This document shows positions 39,297-49,943 of a stretch of DNA of 64,000 bases, in pieces. The stretch covers positions 1 to 64,000 of the forward strand of contig JAHDCO010000013.1 in NCBI GenBank assembly GCA_020629835.1. The letters run 5' to 3'. The notes beneath the pieces were generated by a model. The model searched no databases and was not told the origin of the DNA. It worked only from the letters and a program-made list of their open reading frames with translations. A program made the position numbers and the translations under genes. How positions within the stretch are numbered: position 1 is the first letter of the stretch; the number at the start of each line of letters is the position of its first letter. This DNA comes from Granulosicoccaceae bacterium (GTDB taxonomy: Bacteria > Pseudomonadota > Gammaproteobacteria > Granulosicoccales > Granulosicoccaceae).

Positions 39297-41480
39297 TTAG
39301 ACCACGCGCTCTACCGACTGCACGTTTCTCAATTGGCGCACGCTGGCCATCAAACTGGTGAGATCAGCAATACTGGACACGTGCAGCGTAAGCCGCATCT
39401 GAGCGGTTTGGTCAGTTTCGTTACTTTTGGTGTTCACCTCGACCACGTCCACATCATGATTCGACAAGGCAGTGGATACATCTCGCAACAAGCCCTGGCG
39501 ATCAAAAGCCATGACACGTATTTCCACGCGGTACTGACCGGATATGTCCTCACCCCAGCTAACATCGATCAAACGCTCACGCTCACTCTCACGTAAATTC
39601 AAAATATTCGGGCAATCTTCACGGTGCACAGTGACACCTTTGCCACGGGTAATGAATCCCACGATGCTGTCATAAGGCACAGGCTGACAGCACGTGGCCA
39701 TAGTCGTCAGCAGACTGCCCACGCCTCGCACCTGAATCCCACCCTCTTCGGCAGCCTTACGCACACGCCTTGGCAGAGGTTCTGGCATCTTATCGATGGG
39801 TTTGGCCAGATGATCAATAGCGCCAACAATTTGTGGGATGGTGATGTCATTGCGACCGACTGCTGCAAACAAATCTGCTGGCTTATCAAAGCTTAAGCGC
39901 TCAGCAATGCCATCAATGGACACGCTTACCGTCTTTAATCGTTTTAATTCACGATCGATAATGACGCGGCCATCGGCCACATGTTGCGCGTGGTCTTGCG
40001 AGTTGAACCAGGAACGCACCTTGGACCTGGCGCGTGAACTCTGTAAGTACCCGTTCGACTTGTTCAACCAATCACGGCTGGGTGCCGGTTCACGGGTAGT
40101 TAAGACTTCAATCTGGTCGCCGTTCTGCAAGGTGTAGGTTAATGGGACGATGCTGCCATTAACTTTCGCACCTCGACAGCGATGACCGATTTCTGAATGT
40201 ACATGGTAAGCGAAGTCTAACGGTGTGCTGCCACTGACCAAATCAACGACTTCCCCTTTCGGGGTAAATACGTACACTCGACTGGAACCCAATTGCTGAG
40301 TTAAGCCCTCAACAATTTGTTCATCATCGGCTTCATCCAACAACTGTTTTAACGCATTTAGGTTACGTTGTTGCTGCTGGTCTGCGGCGCGGCCTTCTTT
40401 ATAAGCCCAATGTGCCGCCACGCCGTTTTCAGCGTCTTCATTCATTAAGTGGGTACGAATTTGTACTTCCACCGCTTTGCCAGCGGGGCCGATGACTGCG
40501 GTATGCAGTGACTGGTACCCATTTTCTTTGGGGCTCGCGATGTAATCATCAAACTCGCGGGTAATCGGTGTCCAGGTGCTGTGTACGACCCCCAACGCTG
40601 AATAACACTGCGCTAAGTCATCCACTAAAATACGCACAGCTCGAACGTCAAACAGCTCGGTAAATTCAATGCGCTTTAAGCGCATCTTTCGCCAAATGCT
40701 ATAGATGTGTTTGGGGCGGCCGAACACGTGCGCATCGCCAATGTTGTTATCGCGCAGTTTGGACGCGAGCGTTTCAACGAACGTCAGAATGTAGGACTCT
40801 CTCGATGCCCGGTTTTCCTCCAGCGCTTTGGCTACACGCTTGTAGGCCGCCGGGTCAACAATGCGAAAGGCAATGTCTTCCAACTCCCACTTTAACTGCC
40901 CCAACCCTAAACGGTTGGCCACTGGAGCGTAGATGCTCAGCGTTTCGTTGGCTACGGCCACCATGGCTGGCTTTATGCCAGCATCACCATCTTTTACACA
41001 CTCATACAAACGCTGAGTTCGGAAAGCCAGTTTCACGAGCACAACACGAATGTCTTCGATGATGGTCAGCAGCATACGCCGAAGCATTTCTGCCTGATCA
41101 CGCGAGCCTAAACTACCATTTTGTTCAGGGTTGATTTCAACAACGTTTAACTGATTCAGCCAACGCACTTCGTCGATAACTTTCCGGCATTCGTCGTTGT
41201 ATCGAAGTGCAATGTTGTCACTGGAATAAAAGCGCTCTGAGACGTCGGAGCCAAACAACGCCGCGATCAGCGTTGGTACATCAGCACGCATGCCCTTTAA
41301 TTGTGCAGCCACGAGCAACGAGTCCGGATACATCGTGCGTTCATCACGAATTGCGATGTAATCGTCCACCGCTTTTGCCAACAACGCCCGCTCTTCGTCG
41401 TTGCAGTTGGTTGACAGCAGCTGCAACGCGCCTTCGCGCGTCGACAGCAGTTCAACATCTTGGCTAAATGCGTGTTTCAC
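39297..41480 (-). CDS. relA: GTP pyrophosphokinase RelA
   Basis: RelA/SpoT synthetase (YSALGVVHSTWTPITREFDDYIASPKENGYQSLHTAVIGP), TGS and ACT regions; degenerate N-terminal HD. Confidence 0.93.
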   Translation of the reverse strand: MKHAFSQDVELLSTREGALQLLSTNCNDEERALLAKAVDDYIAIRDERTMYPDSLLVAAQLKGMRADVPTLIAALFGSDVSERFYSSDNIALRYNDECRKVIDEVRWLNQLNVVEINPEQNGSLGSRDQAEMLRRMLLTIIEDIRVVLVKLAFRTQRLYECVKDGDAGIKPAMVAVANETLSIYAPVANRLGLGQLKWELEDIAFRIVDPAAYKRVAKALEENRASRESYILTFVETLASKLRDNNIGDAHVFGRPKHIYSIWRKMRLKRIEFTELFDVRAVRILVDDLAQCYSALGVVHSTWTPITREFDDYIASPKENGYQSLHTAVIGPAGKAVEVQIRTHLMNEDAENGVAAHWAYKEGRAADQQQQRNLNALKQLLDEADDEQIVEGLTQQLGSSRVYVFTPKGEVVDLVSGSTPLDFAYHVHSEIGHRCRGAKVNGSIVPLTYTLQNGDQIEVLTTREPAPSRDWLNKSNGYLQSSRARSKVRSWFNSQDHAQHVADGRVIIDRELKRLKTVSVSIDGIAERLSFDKPADLFAAVGRNDITIPQIVGAIDHLAKPIDKMPEPLPRRVRKAAEEGGIQVRGVGSLLTTMATCCQPVPYDSIVGFITRGKGVTVHREDCPNILNLRESERERLIDVSWGEDISGQYRVEIRVMAFDRQGLLRDVSTALSNHDVDVVEVNTKSNETDQTAQMRLTLHVSSIADLTSLMASVRQLRNVQSVERVV

Positions 41481-41511
41481 CCCGGTAGCTTAACCACCCA
41501 AAGCGGCTGTG

Positions 41512-44001
41512 TCAGGTGGAATTGCGCAGCGCAATGATCGGTGGTGTGTGCAGCACGCTGCGCGTAGCCAGGTAACCTGCAATGCTGATACCCACCGCAC
41601 CGCCAACCACACCGAACAACCATAAACTGGGGTTCACCGTAAACGGCAGTTCAAACACTTCCCGGCTGAGTGCCCAGGCAATGCCAGTTGCAAAAAGGGC
41701 CGCTAAAAACCCGGCGATAAGCCCCAAAATGGCAAATTCTGCCACCACCGCCTGACGTACCTGTTGATGCGACGCGCCCAGCGCTCGCAGCAAGGCGGAC
41801 TCTCTTATGCGTTCGTTTTGACTGCTTTGCACCGCAGCTAGAAGCACACAGGTTCCAGCCAGCAGCGTAAAGAAAAATACATATTCCACAGCAAGCGAAG
41901 CACGATCCATCAAGGTTTTAATGCGCGTTACGATTGCACCAATATCGAGCGTGGCAATACCGGGAAATTCTCGTGCCCATGCGGAGGTATTTTGAGAAAA
42001 ATCGCCATCGAGATAAAAACTGGAAACAAAGGTTTGCGGAAATTCTTGCAACATGGCCGAGGACGCCACCACAAAGAAGTTAACCTGAAACGATTCCCAG
42101 TCCACTTCGCGAAGATTTTTGATAACACCGGTTGTTTCAACACCCGCAATTCGAAATGTCATGGTGTCACCCACGACGTAATTAAACTCCTCTGCCCACT
42201 CACGCTCAACCGAAAGAAACGCTTCGGTGGTGCCTTCAGCCCACCACTCGCCGGCAACGATTTCATTCGCCGCTGGAAGCGTATCTGCGTAGGTTAAGTT
42301 GTACTCACGCCGTGCACGGCGCTCGTCACGTTCACTCATCACTTCCTGAACGATAGGCACACCGTTGTGGGCAGCCATGCGACCACGCACCATCGGGAAG
42401 AAGCCGTTACTTTCGATGCCCTGTTCTATTAAACGCTCACTAAACCCAGGTACCTGATCGCGTTGAATATTCACGACAAACACATTGGGTGCATCATCGG
42501 GCAGGTCTTGCTCCCATGCGGTCAAAATATCTACGCGCACGATGGCAATCAGCAACAAGGCCATAATACCCATGGCAAATGCGGATAACTGCACCACGCT
42601 GCTTGCCGCTCGCCGCTCCAGACCGGCAACGCTTAAGCGGAAGCGCGCACCAGCAAGCACACGAACCGCACGAATAAGGTACTTGCCAAACACAGCAAAC
42701 ACCGCCAGCATCGCAACGACGCCGATCACAACAATGGCACTAAGCAGCACGTTACCCGACAATAACCACACCACTAAAAATGTCGCCAGCAGCGCGAGGA
42801 CCGTAGTGACCACCGAACTGGTTTGTAAACCCGAATAGTCGCGCTGCAGCACGCGCATAACCGGGACTTGCCCTGCCTTGATCACAGGCAACAGGCCAAA
42901 ACCTGCCAGAGTAATAAAGGCGGTTAATGTGCCCACGATAGGTGGCTGGATACCCGGCGCGGGCAATGCCAGACTGAACCAGGTTGACAATAAATCAGCC
43001 AATACCAGCTGTGCTAACCAACCTACCGTCACGCCGATAGCGCTGGCGATGATGGCCACTAACGCTAACCGAATAATCAGCCAGACAATAACATCTTGCC
43101 GGCTCGCGCCTAAGGTCCTAAGCACCGCACTGGCATCGGCTTGCTTAAACGCAAAGTGCCTGACGGCCAACGCAATCGCAGCGCCGGCAAGTAACACCGT
43201 AACCACTGAGGCTAAACCTAAAAAGGTTTCTGCCCGATCCAGCGCCCGCTGCAATTGTGGGCCACCATCTCTGACGCCTTGAACTCGGGCTTCGGTTGCG
43301 TAGTTGTCAGAAAACCACTGACTCATGCCATCGACAGCCGCATTGTCGCCTGCCATCAATAAGCTGTATACCGCACGGCTTCCTTCTACCAGGAGTTCAG
43401 AACCGGGAAGATCGTCCACATGAATCATCACTCGCGGCGATAAATCCATAAAGTTCTCACCCGCATCCGGCTCAAACGTAATGATGCGCTCTACCGTGAA
43501 ATCTTTTGTACCCAACGCCAGCGTATCGCCTTGCGACAGTTGCAGGATGTCTTTTAACTGCGGATCAATCCATGCGGTTCCTAATTCAGGTGCGTCAAGA
43601 TTTGCCGCGGTATCCGGCGCATCCAGCGATGCAAGCGTTAAAGTCCCGCGCAACGGATAAGCATCGGACACTGCCTTCACTGCAACTAGCTGTGATTCAT
43701 CATCGTCGTTAATCACTACACTGGGAAAACGTGTGTGCAGCGCGGTCTCTAATCCTCGATCCTGCGCTTCCTGCAGCCACTCATCACGCACCGGTGTACC
43801 CGAGCTGGCCAATAAATCCGCCGCTAACACATCAGCGGCTTGCTGTTGGACTGCTCGGCCTACCCGGTCAGTAAAAAAACCAACTGCGGTAACGGACGCA
43901 ACCGCCACCACTAACGCCAGTGCCAGAACCCGCAACTCACCAGCGGCCAAGTCGCGCCTTAACGCTCTAAACGCAAAGCCGATTTGCTGTGTGCGCGTCA
44001 T
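41512..44001 (-). CDS. FtsX-family ABC transporter permease (YbbP-like)
   Basis: Multi-TM with FtsX domains; pairs with ATPase gene and divergent tesA. Confidence 0.9.
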   Translation of the reverse strand: MTRTQQIGFAFRALRRDLAAGELRVLALALVVAVASVTAVGFFTDRVGRAVQQQAADVLAADLLASSGTPVRDEWLQEAQDRGLETALHTRFPSVVINDDDESQLVAVKAVSDAYPLRGTLTLASLDAPDTAANLDAPELGTAWIDPQLKDILQLSQGDTLALGTKDFTVERIITFEPDAGENFMDLSPRVMIHVDDLPGSELLVEGSRAVYSLLMAGDNAAVDGMSQWFSDNYATEARVQGVRDGGPQLQRALDRAETFLGLASVVTVLLAGAAIALAVRHFAFKQADASAVLRTLGASRQDVIVWLIIRLALVAIIASAIGVTVGWLAQLVLADLLSTWFSLALPAPGIQPPIVGTLTAFITLAGFGLLPVIKAGQVPVMRVLQRDYSGLQTSSVVTTVLALLATFLVVWLLSGNVLLSAIVVIGVVAMLAVFAVFGKYLIRAVRVLAGARFRLSVAGLERRAASSVVQLSAFAMGIMALLLIAIVRVDILTAWEQDLPDDAPNVFVVNIQRDQVPGFSERLIEQGIESNGFFPMVRGRMAAHNGVPIVQEVMSERDERRARREYNLTYADTLPAANEIVAGEWWAEGTTEAFLSVEREWAEEFNYVVGDTMTFRIAGVETTGVIKNLREVDWESFQVNFFVVASSAMLQEFPQTFVSSFYLDGDFSQNTSAWAREFPGIATLDIGAIVTRIKTLMDRASLAVEYVFFFTLLAGTCVLLAAVQSSQNERIRESALLRALGASHQQVRQAVVAEFAILGLIAGFLAALFATGIAWALSREVFELPFTVNPSLWLFGVVGGAVGISIAGYLATRSVLHTPPIIALRNST

Positions 44002-44711
44002 AGTTCGTTCAACCGGCCATCCGCCATACGAAAGCGACGGTCGCAGGTAGCGGCCAAGTCGTCATCGTGCGTCACTAACACCAAAGCCGCATTCGAAGAC
44101 TTGCGAAGTTCGAACATGAGTTCTGCCACGCGATCGCCGGTTGCAGAATCGAGGTTTCCGGTGGGTTCGTCGGCGAACAGTAATTTCGGTTTGGAAACAA
44201 ACGCTCGAGCAACCGCGACGCGCTGTTGTTCACCACCAGACAACTGCAACGGGTGGTGACCGGCCCGTTCTGACAAGCCCACCTCATCCAACGCGGCCAG
44301 TGCACGCTCTTTGACGTTTTGTTGCTGGGTAAGCTCCAACGGCAACATAACGTTTTCCAAAGCCGACAAACCCGGCAACAGTTGAAACGATTGAAAAACA
44401 AAACCCACGTACTCAGCCCGCAGCCTGGCGCGCCCGTCTTCATCAAGCTGCGACAACGGCTGCCCCTGCAAAGTCACCTCACCTTCTGTGGGTGCATCCA
44501 GCCCAGCCAGAATACCCAACAGGGTGGATTTGCCTGAGCCGGAAGGCCCGACAATGGCCACCGCCTCGCCCGCGTTAGCTTGCATGCTAACCCCATGCAG
44601 CAGTGTCATTTCACCTCCTGGGCCGGTGACACGCTTCACCACATCGGATGCGATCAGGGGGGCCACATCCGGGGTGGGCGCAGCAGATAAATCAATGGCC
44701 GGTTCGTTCAT
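43998..44711 (-). CDS. ABC transporter ATP-binding protein (YbbA-like)
   Basis: VGPSGSGKSTLLGILAGLDAPTEGEV; LSGGEQQRVAVARAFVSKPKLLFADEPTGNLD. Confidence 0.93.
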   Translation of the reverse strand: MNEPAIDLSAAPTPDVAPLIASDVVKRVTGPGGEMTLLHGVSMQANAGEAVAIVGPSGSGKSTLLGILAGLDAPTEGEVTLQGQPLSQLDEDGRARLRAEYVGFVFQSFQLLPGLSALENVMLPLELTQQQNVKERALAALDEVGLSERAGHHPLQLSGGEQQRVAVARAFVSKPKLLFADEPTGNLDSATGDRVAELMFELRKSSNAALVLVTHDDDLAATCDRRFRMADGRLNEL

Positions 44712-44885
44712 GCATGACTCTGGTGGGTTTGGACAGGATTGTTGGGGTATCCCTGGCTAGTACGTAGTGGCCCAGTGCAAAGCTCATTTCCCTACAGTTG
44801 TGCAAGGCAATGTGTGAACTGAACTACTCGCAGCGCCAGCGGTCGATGCATACTAGTGACGAATACACGTTGAACAAGACACCTC

Positions 44886-45503
44886 ATGCGCACAATTGGT
44901 TTCCTCATTCTGTTTCTATTTTCTGGCACCGCGTTTTCCGCCACGGTACTTGTGGTGGGTGACAGCATCAGTGCCGCGTACGGCCTAGCCGAAAAAGACG
45001 GCTGGGTGAGCCTGGCTGAGAAGGAATTCCAGGCCACTGACAGTGATGTGACGTTCATTAATGCCAGCATCAGCGGAGATACCACCAGTGGCGGCGTGGC
45101 TCGCTTACCAGAGGCCTTGGAACGCTTCGAGCCCGATATTGTGGTTATCGAACTCGGCGGTAACGATGGGCTTCGCGGCTATTCGCTTAAAGACATGCGC
45201 GAAAACCTCACCACGATGGTGATGGACAGTGAGGCCGCCGGCGCTGAAGTGCTGCTGCTCGGTATGCAGATTCCGACGAACTACGGCGTAGCCTACACTC
45301 GTCGCTTCGCCGAGATCTTTCAAAAAGTCGCTGATGCCACAGGGGCTGCGCTGGTGCCCTTTTTTCTGGAGCCCATCGCCACCAGCCGAGACTACTTTCA
45401 ACCCGATGGTGTGCACCCAACAGCCGAAGCCCAGCCCCTGATGTTTGAACACGCCAAGCCTGCTCTGCAAGAACTTATTGAGCGTGTATCGGTCACTGAG
45501 TAA
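44886..45503 (+). CDS. tesA: Arylesterase / acyl-CoA thioesterase I (GDSL, TesA-like)
   Basis: ATVLVVGDSISAAYGLAEKDGWVSLAEKEF; IELGGNDGLRGYSLKDMRENL; DGVHPTAEAQPLM. Confidence 0.95.
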   Translation: MRTIGFLILFLFSGTAFSATVLVVGDSISAAYGLAEKDGWVSLAEKEFQATDSDVTFINASISGDTTSGGVARLPEALERFEPDIVVIELGGNDGLRGYSLKDMRENLTTMVMDSEAAGAEVLLLGMQIPTNYGVAYTRRFAEIFQKVADATGAALVPFFLEPIATSRDYFQPDGVHPTAEAQPLMFEHAKPALQELIERVSVTE

Positions 45504-45581
45504 TGAACCCGTTACGAACAAGCCAATCGACTCGGCCTTAAGCCCTTCGCCACAAGCGCCTTGCAAATATAGGAATTACCC

Positions 45582-46802
45582 GTGCCACAAAGAGATAAAG
45601 TTCAATTCAAAGGTGGCATTGATGCAGCCCTTGCAGGTTTGGTGGAATTGCCAGACACGCCGCCGTTGGCTTACGCCCTATTCGCACACTGCTTTACATG
45701 CGGCAAAGACATTGTTGCAGCATCCCGTATCGCACGCGCGTTGGTGAAACGCGGCTATGGCGTTATGCGTTTTGATTTCACCGGCATCGGTCATAGCGAG
45801 GGGGATTTCGCTATGACGAACTTTTCATCGAACGTACAAGACCTGATAAAAGCGGCTGAATTTTTACGTACGCACTATGAAGCACCCACGTTGATGGTGG
45901 GTCATAGCCTGGGCGGCACGGCAACCTTGCGCGCAGCACTTGCCGTACCCGAATGTCAGGGTGTGGTAACCATTGGATCACCAGCCGATGCCCAGCACGT
46001 GGAGCATCAGTTCCAAACTGATGTAGATACCATTGAAAAAGAAGGCAGCGCGGAAGTGAAACTCGCCGGACGCCCGTTCACTATTCAAAAGCAATTTTTA
46101 GACGACATCCGTAATACCAGCGTAGACGACATTCGCGCCTTGAAACCCGATCTACTGGTTATGCACGCACCCACCGATTCAGTGGTAGATATCCGCCAGG
46201 CAGAACTTATTTACACAGCAGCCACACACCCAAAAAGTTTTGTCAGCCTGGATAAAGCAGATCATCTACTAACGCAAGCGCATGATGCTGAGTATGTAGC
46301 CAGTGTCATTTCAGCCTGGGCAACTCGATTTGTATCGGCGGGTGAACAGGATGCACTGCCGTCGGTGGCTAAAGGCGAAGTATTTGTCGCCGAGCGTGAT
46401 CATGCGTTTCAATTGAACGTATTCAGTGACCAGCATCAATGGCTGGCTGATGAGCCCACGGCCGTTGGGGGTAAAGATCAAGGCCCTGACCCGTATGAAC
46501 ATTTACTGGCCGCCGTCGGTACCTGTACCGCCATGACCGTTCGCATGTACGCCAACCGTAAGCAATGGCCCTTAACCGATGTCACCGTAAAGCTTAAACA
46601 CACACGTGAGCACCACACGGACTGCGAAGGTTGTGAGGAAACGCCTCAGAAACTTGATCGCATTGCACGGGATATTCAATTCTTCGGGGATTTAACGCTT
46701 GAGCAAAGAGAACGGCTAATGGAAATTGCCGATCGCTGCCCTGTTCATCGAACACTGACCGGCCAGCTTGAGATTTCAAGTCAGGAAATTGTCACATCTT
46801 GA
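45582..46802 (+). CDS. Bifunctional alpha/beta hydrolase - OsmC family protein
   Basis: GHSLGGTATLRAAL hydrolase elbow; C-terminal OsmC DPYEHLLAAVGTCTAMTVRMYANRKQWPLTDV. Confidence 0.92.
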   Translation: MPQRDKVQFKGGIDAALAGLVELPDTPPLAYALFAHCFTCGKDIVAASRIARALVKRGYGVMRFDFTGIGHSEGDFAMTNFSSNVQDLIKAAEFLRTHYEAPTLMVGHSLGGTATLRAALAVPECQGVVTIGSPADAQHVEHQFQTDVDTIEKEGSAEVKLAGRPFTIQKQFLDDIRNTSVDDIRALKPDLLVMHAPTDSVVDIRQAELIYTAATHPKSFVSLDKADHLLTQAHDAEYVASVISAWATRFVSAGEQDALPSVAKGEVFVAERDHAFQLNVFSDQHQWLADEPTAVGGKDQGPDPYEHLLAAVGTCTAMTVRMYANRKQWPLTDVTVKLKHTREHHTDCEGCEETPQKLDRIARDIQFFGDLTLEQRERLMEIADRCPVHRTLTGQLEISSQEIVTS

Positions 46803-46848
46803 TTCAACGACGGTCACCGCTCTGACCGTTAGTTGAATGAGTGAGCAC

Positions 46849-47763
46849 TTAACCGCCGTACAAACGATCTTCCAGGCTGCGGCCACGCACCAATTGGCGG
46901 TATGGAATATCTGCTAACCGAAGTGCGGCGAGTAAACGCTCATCGACGGGGGTTAGTTCTGCGGGCGTGTCACAAACCAGGCGAAAATCCCCTTGAGCCA
47001 GGCGCACCACTGATTCAACACCCGTAATGTTGCTGGCCAGCTGCTCAAAGGCCTCATCGTGTGTGTTAGAGGCCAAACGGATGGTTAAGGTGGCATCGTC
47101 TTCTGCACTGCTGGCTGCAACCGTGCCTGTCTGTTTTAATTGGCCGTTCTCTAAGTACACAACCGTTTTACACAGCCGCTCCAATTCATCCAAATTATGC
47201 GAGCTCACCACAAACGTCATGTGCGCACTCAGTTCAGACACCAAATCACGAATAATTTTGACGTTGGGTGGATCAATACCCGCGGTGGGCTCATCCAGAA
47301 GAATCAGTTCAGGGTTGCCAAGCAACGCCTGCGCTAAAGACACGCGTTTTCGCATACCGTGGCTTAAGGCTTCCGGGCGCATCGACGCCACATCCGGTAA
47401 TTGAACGATAGACAACACGCGTTCTACATCGCGCTTTGCCTCTGACCTGGATAACCCCTGAAGCCGTGCGTATTGCGTTAACTGACGGCCCACCGTGAAG
47501 TGTGGATCCATGCGGGCATCCTGCGGCATGGAACTTAACCGCCCGACTAAGGATTGTGAGCCCGGTGCTTCACCCAGCACGCTAACACTGCCGCGAGTAA
47601 CCCGTAAGTATCCACACAGAATGCTGAATAACGTGGTTTTACCCGCGCCATTTGGCCCAATCAACGCTATGGGCGGCCCGGCGTCCAAGGTTAAGCTTAG
47701 GTTATCAAGTGCTTTAACTGAGCCGTATTGCTTAACGCAGTTTTCAATGTGTATCACGCTCAT
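46849..47763 (-). CDS. ABC transporter ATP-binding protein
   Basis: IGPNGAGKTTLFSILCGYLRVTRG; LSHGMRKRVSLAQALLGNPELILLDEPTAGIDP. Confidence 0.92.
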   Translation of the reverse strand: MSVIHIENCVKQYGSVKALDNLSLTLDAGPPIALIGPNGAGKTTLFSILCGYLRVTRGSVSVLGEAPGSQSLVGRLSSMPQDARMDPHFTVGRQLTQYARLQGLSRSEAKRDVERVLSIVQLPDVASMRPEALSHGMRKRVSLAQALLGNPELILLDEPTAGIDPPNVKIIRDLVSELSAHMTFVVSSHNLDELERLCKTVVYLENGQLKQTGTVAASSAEDDATLTIRLASNTHDEAFEQLASNITGVESVVRLAQGDFRLVCDTPAELTPVDERLLAALRLADIPYRQLVRGRSLEDRLYGG

Positions 47764-48572
47764 AAGTCACGCCTCCACATGAACACCGCGCCGATCAGCA
47801 GTAACACAACTGTGTGCGCCAACGGTATCGGTGCCAGTTGCAGCGTTTCCCAATCGCTTAAGCTCAGCAAGCCTCTGATTTGAGCACCCGGCATGATCCA
47901 GTCGGCATAACTTAACCACGTGGCTGATTCGAAGCGGTTTTGTACGAAACGGATGCTTAACCAAACACCGATCCAAAGCACGACTGAAAACACCGTGGCC
48001 TGTCGCGAAGAGCGCGCCAGTACCGACAGCAATGACATTAACGCCACATAGGGCATCAGGACTAACCAGACATTAAAAATTACCGCGGGTGCATCCGGCA
48101 ACATCTGCTGCGCTCGCTGCACATCGTGCAGCGCACTCATGGCAATGGAGCCAAAATACGTGACCGCCACCAACAACGCCATAATCACCAGCTGGCCGAA
48201 GAAGCGTGAAAAGTAAAGCGTCAACCGGCTGCATCGTAGAGTCAAATAACGTAGCGTACCGCGGGCACGGTCTGACGCAATTTGATCGGCTGACACCAAT
48301 ATGGCGAAGAACGGCATCACGTACAACGCGACCAGCCAATACAACGACACTTCCAGTGTGCGCCAATTGTTGATCAAACGGTCGGCTTGGTCTCCCAGCA
48401 GCAGCCCAATCAAACCCGTGGTTTCCTGGTTGGACAACAAGCGCGCAGCAGGTTCTATTACAAACGCATAGATAATGCCCCAAACCAACGCAAAAGCTAA
48501 CAGTGACAGCCAACCACGCCGAGTGCCGAACAGTTTCAGCACCTCATGTTGAGCAATAATCCAAGCGGCCAT
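47760..48572 (-). CDS. ABC transporter permease (ABC-2 type)
   Basis: Multi-TM, paired with ATPase; start revised to MAAWIIAQHEVLKLF at 48572. Confidence 0.85.
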   Translation of the reverse strand: MAAWIIAQHEVLKLFGTRRGWLSLLAFALVWGIIYAFVIEPAARLLSNQETTGLIGLLLGDQADRLINNWRTLEVSLYWLVALYVMPFFAILVSADQIASDRARGTLRYLTLRCSRLTLYFSRFFGQLVIMALLVAVTYFGSIAMSALHDVQRAQQMLPDAPAVIFNVWLVLMPYVALMSLLSVLARSSRQATVFSVVLWIGVWLSIRFVQNRFESATWLSYADWIMPGAQIRGLLSLSDWETLQLAPIPLAHTVVLLLIGAVFMWRRDL

Positions 48573-48577
48573 AGAGC

Positions 48578-49117
48578 TTATTCCTCGATGTACTTCACAT
48601 CGCTCATTGCAGGCTGTGCGCTCTGCCAGTTGGCAATCCACTCTGGCATCGGGGGTGAGGCTTCTTTATGCCCGGCCAGTTCAATTAAATCGGCTGCCGG
48701 AATCTTGCGGCCTGAGGTAGACAAAAATCGAGCTTCAACCACCGCTTTGGCAATGAAGTTGTCACCCTGGGTAAAGGTTTGAACAATGTAAAACGCGCGG
48801 TGATCCCAACACACCACCTCGGTTTCAATTTCATAACGTGTAAACGGCTTTAGCGAGCGCTTGAATCGTATGGCTTCTGCGGCAACCACGGGATACCATT
48901 TGCGTGAAATGACACCACCCATCATGCGGGAGCGGATCAACATATCAGTGCGCGCGAGGTCCATGATGGTGAGGTACACACCGTTATTCATGTGCCCAAA
49001 CAAATCAATGTCGTTAGGCCAAACCCGAAACGGGGTAACGCACGGCGCAAGCGGCTTCACCTTCTTTCGAAACGGTGAAATGATGAACAGCAGTAGCAAT
49101 CGGATGAAATATTTCAT
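48578..49117 (-). CDS. Thioesterase (4HBT/THEM6-like)
   Basis: VWPNDIDLFGHMNNGVYLTIMDLARTDM hot-dog motif; start revised to 49117 (MKYFIRLLLLF). Confidence 0.85.
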   Translation of the reverse strand: MKYFIRLLLLFIISPFRKKVKPLAPCVTPFRVWPNDIDLFGHMNNGVYLTIMDLARTDMLIRSRMMGGVISRKWYPVVAAEAIRFKRSLKPFTRYEIETEVVCWDHRAFYIVQTFTQGDNFIAKAVVEARFLSTSGRKIPAADLIELAGHKEASPPMPEWIANWQSAQPAMSDVKYIEE

Positions 49118-49276
49118 GGAATATTGGTCTGGCAGAGCCGTGAGATACGTGCCCTCGGGTGGGCCCTTCTCCCTTTCATTTAATAATACGAACAGCAATT
49201 CGTGCAGCAGTACGCATCTCATCGCTTCAAAGTGAGAGCTGGCTACACCCGCAGCCAGGCACAAAAGGCTTAGCCT

Positions 49277-49939
49277 ATGCAAATGAAAAAACCGTTCCTC
49301 ACCGCGGCGGCTGCCGGTATTGTAGCGTCTACACTGATTCACAGTGCGGTAAACGCCAACACAAGTCTTCTTAACACGCCCATGTCGCAAGAAACGTGTT
49401 TAGACCGATTTGATCGCTCCACGGGAACGCAGGTTTTAGTGCACAAACCCCGGGTTAGCGACCGGCTGATAACCCCCCGCACAGCCGCTAATCACGATAA
49501 GTCGCCTGCAACACGCGACTTACTGCGTGCACTGAATTCTGTCGATTTTGAAACCGGTTCGCTAAGCGTGACCGACTGTGTTGGCTCATCAACCACGGTA
49601 CGGTTGCGCACCCGCTTATTTGAGCTGGACGATATCCACCGTCAAGGGACGGCAGATAACGGCTGGCGCTTTAGTGCAGGCGCTGAAAACGTTGAGGCTC
49701 AACTGTGGCGCAGGATGCGATTGGAACTCCCGCCCATACACGCCTGGCAGGCAACCGAGAGCGGTGACGGCCTGTTGGCCGAAGAGCCTGTGTTCCACCC
49801 GAGAAATGCAAACGACGCGCCGTGGTACAAGCGCGTAAGAACTACCGAAGTACGAAGCGAAGGCAAACAACTGTCGGTGGTGCAAACGCTTACCACCAAC
49901 GGTAAGCTGGACGAAGTGAGTACCTGGACGCTACGCTAG
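49277..49939 (+). CDS. Secreted protein of unknown function
   Basis: MQMKKPFLTAAAAGIVASTLIHSAVNA signal peptide; no recognised domain. Confidence 0.7.
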   Translation: MQMKKPFLTAAAAGIVASTLIHSAVNANTSLLNTPMSQETCLDRFDRSTGTQVLVHKPRVSDRLITPRTAANHDKSPATRDLLRALNSVDFETGSLSVTDCVGSSTTVRLRTRLFELDDIHRQGTADNGWRFSAGAENVEAQLWRRMRLELPPIHAWQATESGDGLLAEEPVFHPRNANDAPWYKRVRTTEVRSEGKQLSVVQTLTTNGKLDEVSTWTLR

Positions 49940-49943
49940 GAAC